Shown here: in pieces, positions 10,193 to 17,757 of the stretch
How positions within the stretch are numbered: the first letter of the stretch is position 1
How the letters are laid out: each line of letters starts with the position of its first letter
Assembly (NCBI RefSeq): GCF_004310325.1
Contig: NZ_SIRT01000007.1
Coordinates: forward strand, 124,001 to 188,000
DNA from: Hyunsoonleella flava
GTDB taxonomy: Bacteria > Bacteroidota > Bacteroidia > Flavobacteriales > Flavobacteriaceae
DNA length: 64,000 nucleotides
Direction of reading: 5' to 3'
Translations under genes and position numbers: made by a program
The notes under the pieces: model-generated
The model's input: the letters and a program-made list of their open reading frames with translations, nothing else
Told to the model about the DNA's origin: nothing
The model's database searches: none

Positions 10193-10669
10193 ATGGGTTA
10201 TGAAGACTCCAAAATAAAAGTCCCAAGATTTAACGAGGCATCTGGTTTTTACACCACAAAAAAACGCTCAAAAATAATGAGCAAGATTAGGGGTAAGAAC
10301 ACAAAGCCAGAAATGCGTTTTCGTAGGGCATTATGGAAATCGGGTGTACGTTATCGGGTGGATTGCAAATCGCTTCCTGGGAAACCTGATGTGTCCATTA
10401 AAAAATATAAACTAGCTGTTTTTATTGATGGTGAATTTTGGCACGGATACAATTGGGACGAGCGTAAACCCAGGCTAAAAAGCAATCGCGAGTTTTGGAT
10501 TCCAAAAATAGAACGAAATATGCAACGGGACAGGGAAGTCAACCAACAATTGAAAGATATGGGTTTTACTATATTTCGATTTTGGACACACGAAATTAAA
10601 AACAACTTGAAGACTTGTATAAATGACGTACTGATGTATTTGGATACAGAAGATATCAATATCCAGTAA
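10193..10669 (+). CDS. vsr: very short patch repair endonuclease (Vsr)
   Basis: Nicks at T:G mismatches that arise by deamination of 5-methylcytosine. The 158 residues contain the family N-terminal motif KRSKIMSKIRGKNTKPE, then CKSLPGKPDV and FIDGEFWHGYNW, which hold the catalytic Asp and His. No cytosine methyltransferase or other restriction gene lies in this window, so this is an orphan Vsr here. The 3' end overlaps the convergent gene below by 14 bases. Family call is firm; the matching methylase, if any, must be elsewhere. Confidence 0.9.
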   Translation: MGYEDSKIKVPRFNEASGFYTTKKRSKIMSKIRGKNTKPEMRFRRALWKSGVRYRVDCKSLPGKPDVSIKKYKLAVFIDGEFWHGYNWDERKPRLKSNREFWIPKIERNMQRDREVNQQLKDMGFTIFRFWTHEIKNNLKTCINDVLMYLDTEDINIQ

Positions 10670-11426
10670 CCAATAATCTCTTAGCACCGTTAATACCACA
10701 TTTTTGATAATGATGATACGCTTTTGCGGCACGTTCACGAATTTCTACATCGGTTTCATTTAACACCCAACCGTCCAAAGCCCATTTCAAAGTATAGGCT
10801 TCAGGAGACATTAATCCGGTTGACCACACCAACGGATTAGCTTTGGTTTGTTCCAAATATGGTTTAAAATAACTTTTACTCACGCAAGCTAGAATAATGG
10901 CATCTCTATTTTCTGTATTAATCGGTTCAAATTTACCAGACACATCAAATTCCATTAAGCCGTCGTGTCCGATATAAGCTATCAAATCCGCACCACCTCC
11001 AAACTTCAATACTTTCTTATTGTTTGTTATCGCAATAGGGTTTCGTCCTGCTGTGGCTTCCAAATAATCTTTGGTAGTTTGTTTAATATACTTTCCATCA
11101 TAGGCATCCGCGAGCAGATACGTATGTTTAGTAGCATGTTTAAACAAAATTCGCTCTAGGATATGAGGTTCTGGGTTTTTGGTTGAAGATATTAATACCC
11201 AGTCTTTACTTCGCTTAAAATAACTTTTCATGCCATACATAGCTCCCCAATATAAATTGTTTTTGGGATCCTGACCGTTTCCTAATTTTTCAGGAACAGG
11301 CACAATACCTTGGTTTGCGTTGTCACATAAAGCAACAAATACATGAATGGTTTTTACTTTAGATTTGGTTTGGCCGAAACTTAAATTAAAAGCTACAAAA
11401 AATAGTATGAGTAAGGGTTGTTTCAT
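10656..11426 (-). CDS. secreted protein with caspase-like (clan CD) His/Cys motifs
   Basis: No named family recognised. The ATG at 11426 is preferred over the upstream ATG at 11465 because it starts a clean signal peptide (MKQPLLILFFVAFNLSFGQ) and overlaps the preceding stop as TAATG. In the 256-residue product, a hydrophobic strand ends in YIGHDG (His154), and a second strand ends in IILAC (Cys181). Strand-His-x-Gly followed by strand-Ala-Cys is the layout of clan CD cysteine peptidases (caspases, gingipains, legumain). The His-Cys spacing of 27 residues is short for that clan. Its coupled partner is a papain-like lipoprotein. Peptidase activity is an inference from motifs. Confidence 0.5.
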   Translation of the reverse strand: MKQPLLILFFVAFNLSFGQTKSKVKTIHVFVALCDNANQGIVPVPEKLGNGQDPKNNLYWGAMYGMKSYFKRSKDWVLISSTKNPEPHILERILFKHATKHTYLLADAYDGKYIKQTTKDYLEATAGRNPIAITNNKKVLKFGGGADLIAYIGHDGLMEFDVSGKFEPINTENRDAIILACVSKSYFKPYLEQTKANPLVWSTGLMSPEAYTLKWALDGWVLNETDVEIRERAAKAYHHYQKCGINGAKRLLVTGY

Positions 11427-12205
11427 TAAGAAACAGGTATTTCTAAACGAGTATTTAAAATCCATTTTTTAATCAAATCTTTATTAGTAGTTATTTCGGC
11501 AAATACATAAAAGCTTGAACTGAAACATGGAGATGTTTCCGCAGGTTCAATCATTACTTTATCGTCATAATAACTGGAGTGTAAAAAATAAAGCTCTTTG
11601 TCTTTAATAAGAATATAACCAACGTGATTATCTAATCCTACAAAGTAAATGCCATCAGCATAAACACTATTCAATTTCTGCTTTAAGGTTTCAAAAGATA
11701 GATTTGAAAATCGTTTCAATTCATCTTTAGATTGTAAAACTTGAGCTGCAATTAAACCTGCTTGTTGCGCCATTTTATATCTGTTTAAATTAAAACCTAA
11801 ATGTTTTAAAGTTGTTGACACAAAATAACCACAGGCAATATCGCCCTCGTTAGGAATATTGGTATGTCCATTAAAATCCCAAGTAGTATCATACCAATGC
11901 GGTACTATATCATTAATTAATTTAACGTAAAGAAATTTGGAGGCACTATCCATTGCTTTTACAGGATTATTATCATATAATTCCTTAAAACCTGATCTGC
12001 GTGATAAGATTGTACTTTTTAATGAGTTATAATCTTCTCTTTTATTGAAATTGATGCCTAGTTTAGAACTATCTAAAACGGTAATATCAAGTTTTGATAT
12101 GCCATCGACAATTTGTGCAGAATTTGCAAAGTGCTCATTATTCTTCTTCGAATTCTGACATCCAAAAACGAAAGAAAAGACTAATATTAATAAAATTGAT
12201 TTAAT
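11426..12205 (-). CDS. predicted lipoprotein with NlpC/papain-like Cys-His motifs, non-canonical start
   Basis: The reading frame extends 84 codons upstream of the first ATG (11953) and encodes a textbook lipoprotein leader, KSILLILVFSFVFGCQN. No ATG, GTG or TTG precedes that leader. The natural start position holds ATT at 12205, giving about 259 residues. Downstream, GDIACGYFV (Cys125) and NHVGYI (His194) resemble the Cys and His motifs of NlpC/P60 and related papain-fold peptidases. The gene is coupled to the caspase-like gene by a TAATG overlap. Either ATT is used as a start or the start codon has been lost, in which case translation from 11953 would give a leaderless product. Confidence 0.5.
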   Translation of the reverse strand: MKSILLILVFSFVFGCQNSKKNNEHFANSAQIVDGISKLDITVLDSSKLGINFNKREDYNSLKSTILSRRSGFKELYDNNPVKAMDSASKFLYVKLINDIVPHWYDTTWDFNGHTNIPNEGDIACGYFVSTTLKHLGFNLNRYKMAQQAGLIAAQVLQSKDELKRFSNLSFETLKQKLNSVYADGIYFVGLDNHVGYILIKDKELYFLHSSYYDDKVMIEPAETSPCFSSSFYVFAEITTNKDLIKKWILNTRLEIPVS

Positions 12206-12242
12206 AAAAATGAGTTTGAATTAATATCATAACTCAAACTCA
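12206..12242 (-). terminator. terminator of the gene at 12277-12552
   Basis: On the minus strand TGAGTTTGA and TCAAACTCA form a perfect 9-bp stem with a 14-base loop, followed by TTTTT. The T run directly abuts the presumed ATT start of the lipoprotein gene. Confidence 0.75.
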
Positions 12243-12276
12243 CTGAAGTATATTGTTACTAAAGCAATTATTTGTT

Positions 12277-12552
12277 TTAATCCACCAAATCCTCCTCAAA
12301 ATACCACCATAAACTAGAATCGATAGATTTTTTCATTTTATTGATATCTACATCGTCCTTTAGAAATACAGTAATGTTTTCATTTACCCTATTTTGACCG
12401 ATGCTCTCCCTGATTTCTATTTCTTCTATTTCCTTAAAATGCTCCAAATGCTTTTTAATGCGTGCATCTAAGGATTCATCACTTAAGAAAATCTTAATTG
12501 TAGGCTGCGTTGGGGAGTTTCTAATTTCAGATCTAAACGGTAGCATAAGCAT
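12277..12552 (-). CDS. small hypothetical protein
   Basis: Not recognised. A 91-residue cytosolic protein without signal peptide or membrane segment. It is rich in charged residues and seems to have an alternating strand-helix pattern, with a possible ferredoxin-like fold suggested by TIKIFLSDE, an amphipathic helix, and NITVFLKDD. A second ATG two codons in (12546) could also serve. It stands alone on the minus strand and is closed by the terminator at 12206-12242. Function unknown. Confidence 0.5.
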   Translation of the reverse strand: MLMLPFRSEIRNSPTQPTIKIFLSDESLDARIKKHLEHFKEIEEIEIRESIGQNRVNENITVFLKDDVDINKMKKSIDSSLWWYFEEDLVD

Positions 12553-12640
12553 AAAATTTTAAGTGAAACATATTCTAAATTGCCAATGCAATACACTAAA
12601 GTTAAGAATTTTATCAATATCTTTTGAAATATTTTAAGTT

Positions 12641-13111
12641 ATGAACACCGAACGCATCAAAATTTTAAAACGACTTTTATCTGAAATAGAGGGTTACATT
12701 TCAAATAAAGACCTTAACAATAGCTCTGTTTCAAAAGCAACTATAGGTTGGCAGCTAGACCATAGTTTAAAGGTCTTTAATGCGGTTTGTGAATGGACTA
12801 TAAATTCTAATCCAAAAGATTATGAACCAAAATTTAATTTTTGGCGTACGGTTTTATTTCCAATAAATTATATTCCAAGGGGAAGAGTAAAAGCACCCAG
12901 AATAGTACAGCCGCCTGAAACAATTTTGGATGAAGACTTATATGCTCAACTTCATGCCGCTAAAACAAATTTAGATGCATTGTTAAAATCTCCTGAAACG
13001 GTATATTTTAAACATTTCATTTTCGGTAAACTCTCTAAAAAGCAAACCTTAAAATTTTTGCAGATGCACACCCATCATCATTTGAAAATAGTTCGGGATA
13101 TTTTAGCGTAA
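12641..13111 (+). CDS. DUF1569 / DinB-like protein
   Basis: A 156-residue helical protein. WQLDHSLKVFNAV near residue 42 and MHTHHHLKIVRDIL at the end supply histidines placed like the metal site of DinB/YfiT four-helix bundles, and the overall pattern fits DUF1569. Such proteins are suspected metal-dependent enzymes, often thiol-dependent transferases, but no substrate is known. It is convergent with the outer-membrane protein gene, leaving only 7 bases between the stops. Confidence 0.7.
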   Translation: MNTERIKILKRLLSEIEGYISNKDLNNSSVSKATIGWQLDHSLKVFNAVCEWTINSNPKDYEPKFNFWRTVLFPINYIPRGRVKAPRIVQPPETILDEDLYAQLHAAKTNLDALLKSPETVYFKHFIFGKLSKKQTLKFLQMHTHHHLKIVRDILA

Positions 13112-13118
13112 ATACATA

Positions 13119-13751
13119 CTACAATTGATAACTTACAGTAGCTATCAGCCTTGTTGTATTTGTTTTTACATCTCCTGTAACCTCCCATTCATATTTATTA
13201 ACATCCGTAAAACCAAGTTCATTTCTCAATTGAATTGCTAAATCTATCCTTTCAGTTAAATCAAAATTTTTTCCTACGCCTAAAACTGCCCCTAAATTAT
13301 AGTCTTCAAATTGAATAAATAATGAACCAAACCTGTCATTTGGTCTACCCTTATTAAAGTAATTCATAAATGCTCCGCCATCAATGAAGAAATCTTTATT
13401 TCCGCCAAATTTATATCTAATTAGAAATGGAACGTTGTAAAAATCATAGCCTTCTGTGAAACTAAAAATAGGTTCAGGTAAAACGGATGGGTCAAGGTTT
13501 ATTTCTCTCTTCTTTTTCCAACGTTCAAAATTAATACCTGTTATAATGGAAACAGAAGGACTTATACATAGCTCTAGGTTAACACCAAACATTGGTACTA
13601 AACTAAAATCAGTTTCGGTTTCATTCTCCACTCCCTTTAAGCTAGAGATTTGTCCACCAAAGTTAGCTCCTACATTAAATTTAACCTGAGAAAAAAGACC
13701 TGAAAATGTGAATAAAAATAGCAAAAGATAGAAGGTATCTTTTCTTTTCAT
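13119..13751 (-). CDS. outer-membrane beta-barrel protein (PorT/OMP_b-brl type)
   Basis: A 210-residue exported protein with a signal peptide (LLLFLFTFSGLFSQ) and an eight-strand-like barrel pattern: KFNVGANFGGQ, GVNLELCISPSV, NVPFLIRYKFGG, GAVLGVGKNF, and a final strand ending VSYQL. This is the common small-barrel porin-like family of Bacteroidota. No substrate can be given. It is monocistronic, lying downstream of the rpmA terminator on the same strand. Confidence 0.75.
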   Translation of the reverse strand: MKRKDTFYLLLFLFTFSGLFSQVKFNVGANFGGQISSLKGVENETETDFSLVPMFGVNLELCISPSVSIITGINFERWKKKREINLDPSVLPEPIFSFTEGYDFYNVPFLIRYKFGGNKDFFIDGGAFMNYFNKGRPNDRFGSLFIQFEDYNLGAVLGVGKNFDLTERIDLAIQLRNELGFTDVNKYEWEVTGDVKTNTTRLIATVSYQL

Positions 13752-13796
13752 TTTTAATGATTTTGATTGAATTATAAAGGTAATTAATTCTAAAAT

Positions 13797-13829
13797 AAAA
13801 AACCCTCTCTAAATTAGAAAGGGTTTTTA
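13797..13829 (-). terminator. terminator of the rplU-rpmA operon
   Basis: AAACCCT and AGGGTTT pair around an inner TCTAAATTAGA, with T runs on both sides. It lies 23 bases after the rpmA stop. Confidence 0.8.
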
Positions 13830-13851
13830 TACTTTTAAAGAAAACGGTTCC

Positions 13852-14112
13852 TTAAGCCTCAAAAGGCTCTATAGAAACATAAGACTTATTGTCTTTTTTC
13901 TTTGTAAATTTTACAATACCATCAACTTTGGCATGTAATGTATGGTCTTTAGAAGAATACACATTTTCACCTGGGTGATGAGTATTTCCTCTTTGTCTTA
14001 CGATAATGTTTCCAGCGATTGCTGCTTGACCACCAAAAATCTTAACACCTAAGCGTTTCGATTCTGATTCTCTACCGTTTTTCGAACTTCCGACTCCTTT
14101 TTTATGTGCCAT
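13852..14112 (-). CDS. rpmA: 50S ribosomal protein L27
   Basis: Large-subunit protein whose N-terminus reaches the peptidyl transferase centre. The 86 residues begin [20 protein letters not shown] and contain the conserved [13 protein letters not shown]. There is no cleavable N-terminal extension of the Firmicutes type. It lies 37 bases downstream of rplU in the usual rplU-rpmA order. Confidence 0.97.
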   Translation of the reverse strand: MAHKKGVGSSKNGRESESKRLGVKIFGGQAAIAGNIIVRQRGNTHHPGENVYSSKDHTLHAKVDGIVKFTKKKDNKSYVSIEPFEA

Positions 14113-14149
14113 TTTACTTCGATTTTATGTTTTAAACTTGATGAAAAGC

Positions 14150-14842
14150 TTATGCTTTACCACCATCTAATTCGTCTTGCCATTTTTTAAGCTCGTCCCA
14201 CTTACCTTCGGCAGCCAATTTAGCTTGTGCTGGCCATGTATCGGTAACGTGATTACCACGAACGTTTGCAATGATTTCAGAAATTGCTTCTGGTTTAGCT
14301 TTTGCTAAGTCAGCGAAAGTAGCAATACCTACTTCAGCTAATGTTGAAGCGATTTTTGGTCCAATACCTTCAATTTTCTTTAAATCATCTTTTTTTGCCT
14401 TAGCTGATGGCTTTTTAGGTGCAGCTTTTGGTTTAGCTTCTGCTTTCGGTGCTGCAGCTTTTGCCTCTACTTTTGGCTCAGCTTTTTTAGCCTCTTTCTT
14501 AGGTGCTGCCTTTTTAGCTGGCTTAGCTCCTGAAGCTACGATGTTTTCAATAATAATTTCAGTTAAAGACTGACGGTGACCATTCTTAACACGGTAACCT
14601 TTACGTCTTTTCTTCTTGAAAACTATCACCTTGTCTCCTTTAAGGTGCTTAACGACTTTTGCTCCTACTTGAGCGCCGTTTATAGCTGGGGCGCCTACAG
14701 TTACCTTGTCACCATCTCCAATTAAAAGAACGTTATCGAAAGACACTTTCTTACCTTCTTCTGTTTGTAAACGATTAACAAAAACTTTTTGGTCTTTTTC
14801 AACTTTAAATTGATGCCCTGCTATCTCTACAATTGCGTACAT
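14150..14842 (-). CDS. rplU: 50S ribosomal protein L21 with long C-terminal helix-hairpin-helix extension
   Basis: Residues 1 to about 100 are ordinary L21 (MYAIVEIAGHQFKVEKDQKV, then KKRRKGYRVKNGHRQ), which binds 23S rRNA. Most bacterial L21 stops there. This one has 230 residues: an Ala/Lys/Pro/Glu linker to about 150, then a compact domain with KKIEGIGPKIASTLAEVGI, an HhH motif like those of DUF4332-type proteins. Extended L21 is known in Flavobacteriia annotations, but I know of no function for the tail. It leads the rplU-rpmA operon with a good promoter at 14905-14935. Confidence 0.93.
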   Translation of the reverse strand: MYAIVEIAGHQFKVEKDQKVFVNRLQTEEGKKVSFDNVLLIGDGDKVTVGAPAINGAQVGAKVVKHLKGDKVIVFKKKRRKGYRVKNGHRQSLTEIIIENIVASGAKPAKKAAPKKEAKKAEPKVEAKAAAPKAEAKPKAAPKKPSAKAKKDDLKKIEGIGPKIASTLAEVGIATFADLAKAKPEAISEIIANVRGNHVTDTWPAQAKLAAEGKWDELKKWQDELDGGKA

Positions 14843-14904
14843 AGCGTAACGTTTTTATTAATTAATTTATATTCTAAAACACCTTAAAATTCCTAAGGCG
14901 GGTG

Positions 14905-14935
14905 CAAATATAATTCTAATTAATTAATCTACAAA
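14905..14935 (-). promoter_or_regulatory. rplU-rpmA promoter
   Basis: On the minus strand TTTG (14935-14932), a 19-base spacer, then TATATTTG (14912-14905) matches the Bacteroidota consensus. The predicted leader begins GCACCCGCC and can form a hairpin in which CACC and CCTT pair with AAGG and GGTG, about 40 bases before the ATG. Confidence 0.7.
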
Positions 14936-14939
14936 CGTT

Positions 14940-15392
14940 TTACTTATTTTCAACGTAATTATTGCTCTTTTTAAAAAGTTGCATTACTGTGAGTGAAGAT
15001 ACAAGTGTAGTTGATAGTCCCATGATGGCTACTATGAATACGATTAGGCCAATATGCGACTTAAACCCCCAATTCATTTTCTCTAACAAAACAGGAAGAA
15101 AGTCGGCATTGATTTCTGTAGCATATAATAGGAAAAACAATGTAAAAACTATGGTAGCTATACCTCCTGTTATTAATCCAATTTTAAAACCTTCTCCATA
15201 TGAAAATTCAGAAGGAAATTGCAGTTTGCTCACTTTTACTGCTTCGTAAATACCAAAAAGCGTAATGGCAGCATTTACTAAGCTAAATGCGGGATTTGTG
15301 TGTTTATTAAATAGTGCTAGCACTAAGAAATATGCTATTAACACTGCACTTGTAACTAAGCCAAACCGAATTGGAAGTATCAAATTTTTCAT
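14940..15392 (-). CDS. DUF4199 family membrane protein
   Basis: A 150-residue protein with four hydrophobic segments: an N-terminal helix in VTSAVLIAYFLVLALF, one around AFSLVNAAITLFGIYEAV, one around IGLITGGIATIVFTLFFLL, and a last in HIGLIVFIVAIMG. The small cytoplasmic motif FSYGEGFKIG between helices two and three is typical of DUF4199 in Bacteroidota. Function unknown. A perfect palindrome lies about 43 bases upstream of the start and may control it. Confidence 0.75.
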   Translation of the reverse strand: MKNLILPIRFGLVTSAVLIAYFLVLALFNKHTNPAFSLVNAAITLFGIYEAVKVSKLQFPSEFSYGEGFKIGLITGGIATIVFTLFFLLYATEINADFLPVLLEKMNWGFKSHIGLIVFIVAIMGLSTTLVSSLTVMQLFKKSNNYVENK

Positions 15393-15434
15393 AAAAAGTT
15401 AAATTTTTAATTGTTTCTAAAATTGCGTTTTACC

Positions 15435-15453
15435 AGTAACAACAATTGTTACT
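15435..15453. promoter_or_regulatory. candidate operator, perfect palindrome
   Basis: AGTAACAA, CAA, TTGTTACT: two perfect 8-base arms with a 3-base centre, in the spacer upstream of the DUF4199 gene. The shape fits a site for a dimeric regulator. No regulator gene is adjacent, and no T run follows that would make it a terminator. Confidence 0.4.
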
Positions 15454-15553
15454 ATTCAAATAGATTGGTCTGTTTAACTTTTTCAAATCACTTAAAGTTC
15501 GCAAAAAAAAATGACTTCTAATAATTTTATGGAAGATTAATCAGAATTGAGAG

Positions 15554-16429
15554 CTACTTTCGTTTGTGCGCTAGATAGACTCCAATTAAGATAATCAAAG
15601 TTGCCACGGCCTGTAAAAACCCAAAACGCTCACCATCTAAAACACCCCAAAATACAGCAATTATTGGCATTAAATATGTTACCGAAGATGCAAATACAGG
15701 TGTAGCGATATGTACCAGTCTATTAAACATTACTTTGGCTATTGCTGTACCAAATAAAGACAGAATCACCATGTACAATAATGCGGGTTTTAAGGTAGGT
15801 GCAGATAACACTTCATATGTAAAGAAACCAGAAAAACCCAATATGATGATAGCAGGTATGAAAATTGCAACAAAATTACCTACAGCTATGGTAAGTGCGT
15901 TTACATGTTGCAAATAACGCTTTAAAATATTGACACTTGCAGCGTACATAAGTGTAGCAATGATAACGAAAGCGGCATACAGGTAGTTTTGATTTGGATT
16001 TAATGATGCGCCATTTAGTATAAGCAGTAACGTTCCAACTAAACCAATGAAAACTCCTAAAACCTGACGTTTGGTAGATTTAATATTGAATATAAAGAAA
16101 CCTAAAATAATAGTGTTTAAGGGTACCAACGAATTTAAAATTGAAGCAACCGAACTGTCTATCTCGGTTTCTGCAAAGGCAAACAGGAAAGATGGAAAAA
16201 AAGTACCTAAAAGTCCTGTAAGTACTACCCATTTCCAATCTCTTAATCTGATGGATTTTACACGTTTAAAACCAACGATAAATAAGAAAACAGCCGTAAA
16301 AATAATGCGAATAGCCCCAAGTTGAACAGGTGTTAGGCCTACTAAACCTTTTTTAATAAGAATGAAGGAGCTTCCCCAAATAAGAGATAGTATAATAAGA
16401 TATACCCATTTAAGGGAATTTCCAGCCAT
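15554..16429 (-). CDS. EamA/DMT family transporter
   Basis: Predicted drug/metabolite-type permease with ten transmembrane helices in two EamA repeats, for example LSLIWGSSFILIKKGL at the N-terminus and VTYLMPIIAVFWGVLDGE in the second half. Substrate unknown. I start it at the ATG at 16429, giving 291 residues. The in-frame GTG at 16456 is less likely, because a possible minus-strand -7 element (ACTTTTG) lies too close to it. It is divergent from the HMA lipoprotein gene. Confidence 0.85.
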   Translation of the reverse strand: MAGNSLKWVYLIILSLIWGSSFILIKKGLVGLTPVQLGAIRIIFTAVFLFIVGFKRVKSIRLRDWKWVVLTGLLGTFFPSFLFAFAETEIDSSVASILNSLVPLNTIILGFFIFNIKSTKRQVLGVFIGLVGTLLLILNGASLNPNQNYLYAAFVIIATLMYAASVNILKRYLQHVNALTIAVGNFVAIFIPAIIILGFSGFFTYEVLSAPTLKPALLYMVILSLFGTAIAKVMFNRLVHIATPVFASSVTYLMPIIAVFWGVLDGERFGFLQAVATLIILIGVYLAHKRK

Positions 16430-16531
16430 AGCAAGCGCCTTTTGTTTTAAAGACACAAAAGTCTCGTTTTTAACGCAATAATTTACATTATTTAGTAATT
16501 TTGTAACATAAATTTTAAAAACCCAATTTAA

Positions 16532-17038
16532 ATGAAAACTATAAAATACATAATCGCCAGTGCTTTGTGTCTACTTTTAGTTACAAGTTGTAAAAATAAT
16601 AAAGAGGCTGAAGTAAAGACTGTAGACGTTGAAACTACAGTGCAAAAACAATTAGATCCAAACGCTACTTATGCAAAAGCAGAATTTACGGTAAAAGGTA
16701 TGACTTGCGAAATAGGTTGCGCTGCTACTATTCAGAAAAAAATTGCCAAAATGGATGGTGTTAAGTTTGCTAAAGTTGATTTTAAAAACGAATTGGCAAT
16801 GGTAGAATATGATGAAGCCAAAGTAAATCCTAATAGCCTAGAGGAAACAGTAACTAGTGTTGCCGATATCTACAAAGTGAGCGATATGAAAACTGTAGAG
16901 GCTTTTTCAAGTGAAGCCAAGGCAAAAGTTTGCAAACCAGGATGTGAGAAAGACTGCTGTAAAAAAGCTGCGAAAGAAGGCAAGAAAATGGCATGTAAAG
17001 CGGATTGTGATAAATCCTGTTGTGCCCAAAAAGCTTAA
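16532..17038 (+). CDS. heavy-metal-associated (HMA) domain lipoprotein with Cys-rich tail
   Basis: Likely binds a soft metal such as copper in the periplasm or at the outer membrane. The lipobox ends LLVTSC near residue 20. Residues about 50-120 form an HMA fold with GMTCEIGCAAT. The metal site is C-x3-C rather than the classic C-x2-C. The tail contains eleven cysteines in clusters such as CKPGCEKDCC and CDKSCC, plus many lysines, resembling a metallothionein-like sponge. A -7 element TAATTTTG lies at 16496-16503. The gene is alone and followed by two terminators facing both ways. Confidence 0.8.
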   Translation: MKTIKYIIASALCLLLVTSCKNNKEAEVKTVDVETTVQKQLDPNATYAKAEFTVKGMTCEIGCAATIQKKIAKMDGVKFAKVDFKNELAMVEYDEAKVNPNSLEETVTSVADIYKVSDMKTVEAFSSEAKAKVCKPGCEKDCCKKAAKEGKKMACKADCDKSCCAQKA

Positions 17039-17090
17039 AAAGTTCCAAATCTAGATTCCCGTATTAGCGAGAATGAGAGTTTAATAGGAA

Positions 17091-17117
17091 TCAACGCTTA
17101 TGCGTTGAGGCTTTTTT
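17091..17117 (+). terminator. terminator after the HMA gene
   Basis: TCAACGC-TTAT-GCGTTGA, a perfect 7-bp stem, followed by GGC and TTTTTT. Confidence 0.8.
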
Positions 17118-17138
17118 AAAATTAAGTGTTGAAATGTT

Positions 17139-17167
17139 AAGGCTTCCTTGAAAAGGGAAGCTTTTTT
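17139..17167. terminator. bidirectional terminator between the HMA gene and gldD
   Basis: GCTTCC and GGAAGC form a stem with A/T runs on both sides. It overlaps the last bases of gldD on the minus strand. Confidence 0.65.
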
Positions 17168-17756
17168 ATTGCCATTCTATAGTTTCCATAATGCGTTGAA
17201 TATCTTTTTGAAGATAATTTGCAGCAGGTAAAATAGAATCATAATTAGGCTTTACACGAAAATATAACGAACCCGTTAGAAAGTGATTCACACTATCAGT
17301 AACATAAAACTGTGCTGGCGATGCGGCATCTCCTTTTACTTCTGATAACATACCATATACTTTGCGCGCTTTGTTTTCATATGGATACACAGGAATTTCA
17401 TCAGCTTTCTTTGTATGTTCCAAAGTAAGTTTTTGAGCGTCCTTTAAAAAATCGTTTAGATTTTTTTCGCTCCCATCAATAGCCTTATAGGTTAAAAAAA
17501 GTGTTGCTTTTAAGGGCTTATATTCCAAGTTGGCCCCATAACTTTCAGTGGTACTTTGCAAGGGTTTTACTTTAAGATCATTTACCAAGCTACTTACTTC
17601 AAAAGCTACAGGCATTTTTGATAACCTTTGCATTTTATAAGATGCTTTTGGGTAATCTAATCTTAAAAAGGCTTTGGGTTTAGGCACGTAATCTTCATTT
17701 CCACAAGATGCCATCATCAAAAGTAAAATCAATAAAACCCCAAATTTAACTTTCAT
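17166..17756 (-). CDS. gldD: gliding motility lipoprotein GldD
   Basis: Lipoprotein required for gliding in Flavobacterium. The 196 residues have a signal peptide with lipobox MMASC. They start the mature chain with GNEDYVPKPKAFLRLDYP, and carry the family segments MPVAFEVSS and LEYKPLKATLFLTY. It follows gldE with only one base between them, the order known from Flavobacterium, so the two are co-transcribed. Its exact biochemical role is not known. Confidence 0.93.
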   Translation of the reverse strand: MKVKFGVLLILLLMMASCGNEDYVPKPKAFLRLDYPKASYKMQRLSKMPVAFEVSSLVNDLKVKPLQSTTESYGANLEYKPLKATLFLTYKAIDGSEKNLNDFLKDAQKLTLEHTKKADEIPVYPYENKARKVYGMLSEVKGDAASPAQFYVTDSVNHFLTGSLYFRVKPNYDSILPAANYLQKDIQRIMETIEWQ

Positions 17757-17757
17757 A

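Noticed and set aside
14271-14573. 100-residue frame on the plus strand
   Set aside because: It is antisense to the Ala/Lys-rich linker of rplU; the Ala/Phe composition is a by-product of that low-complexity region.
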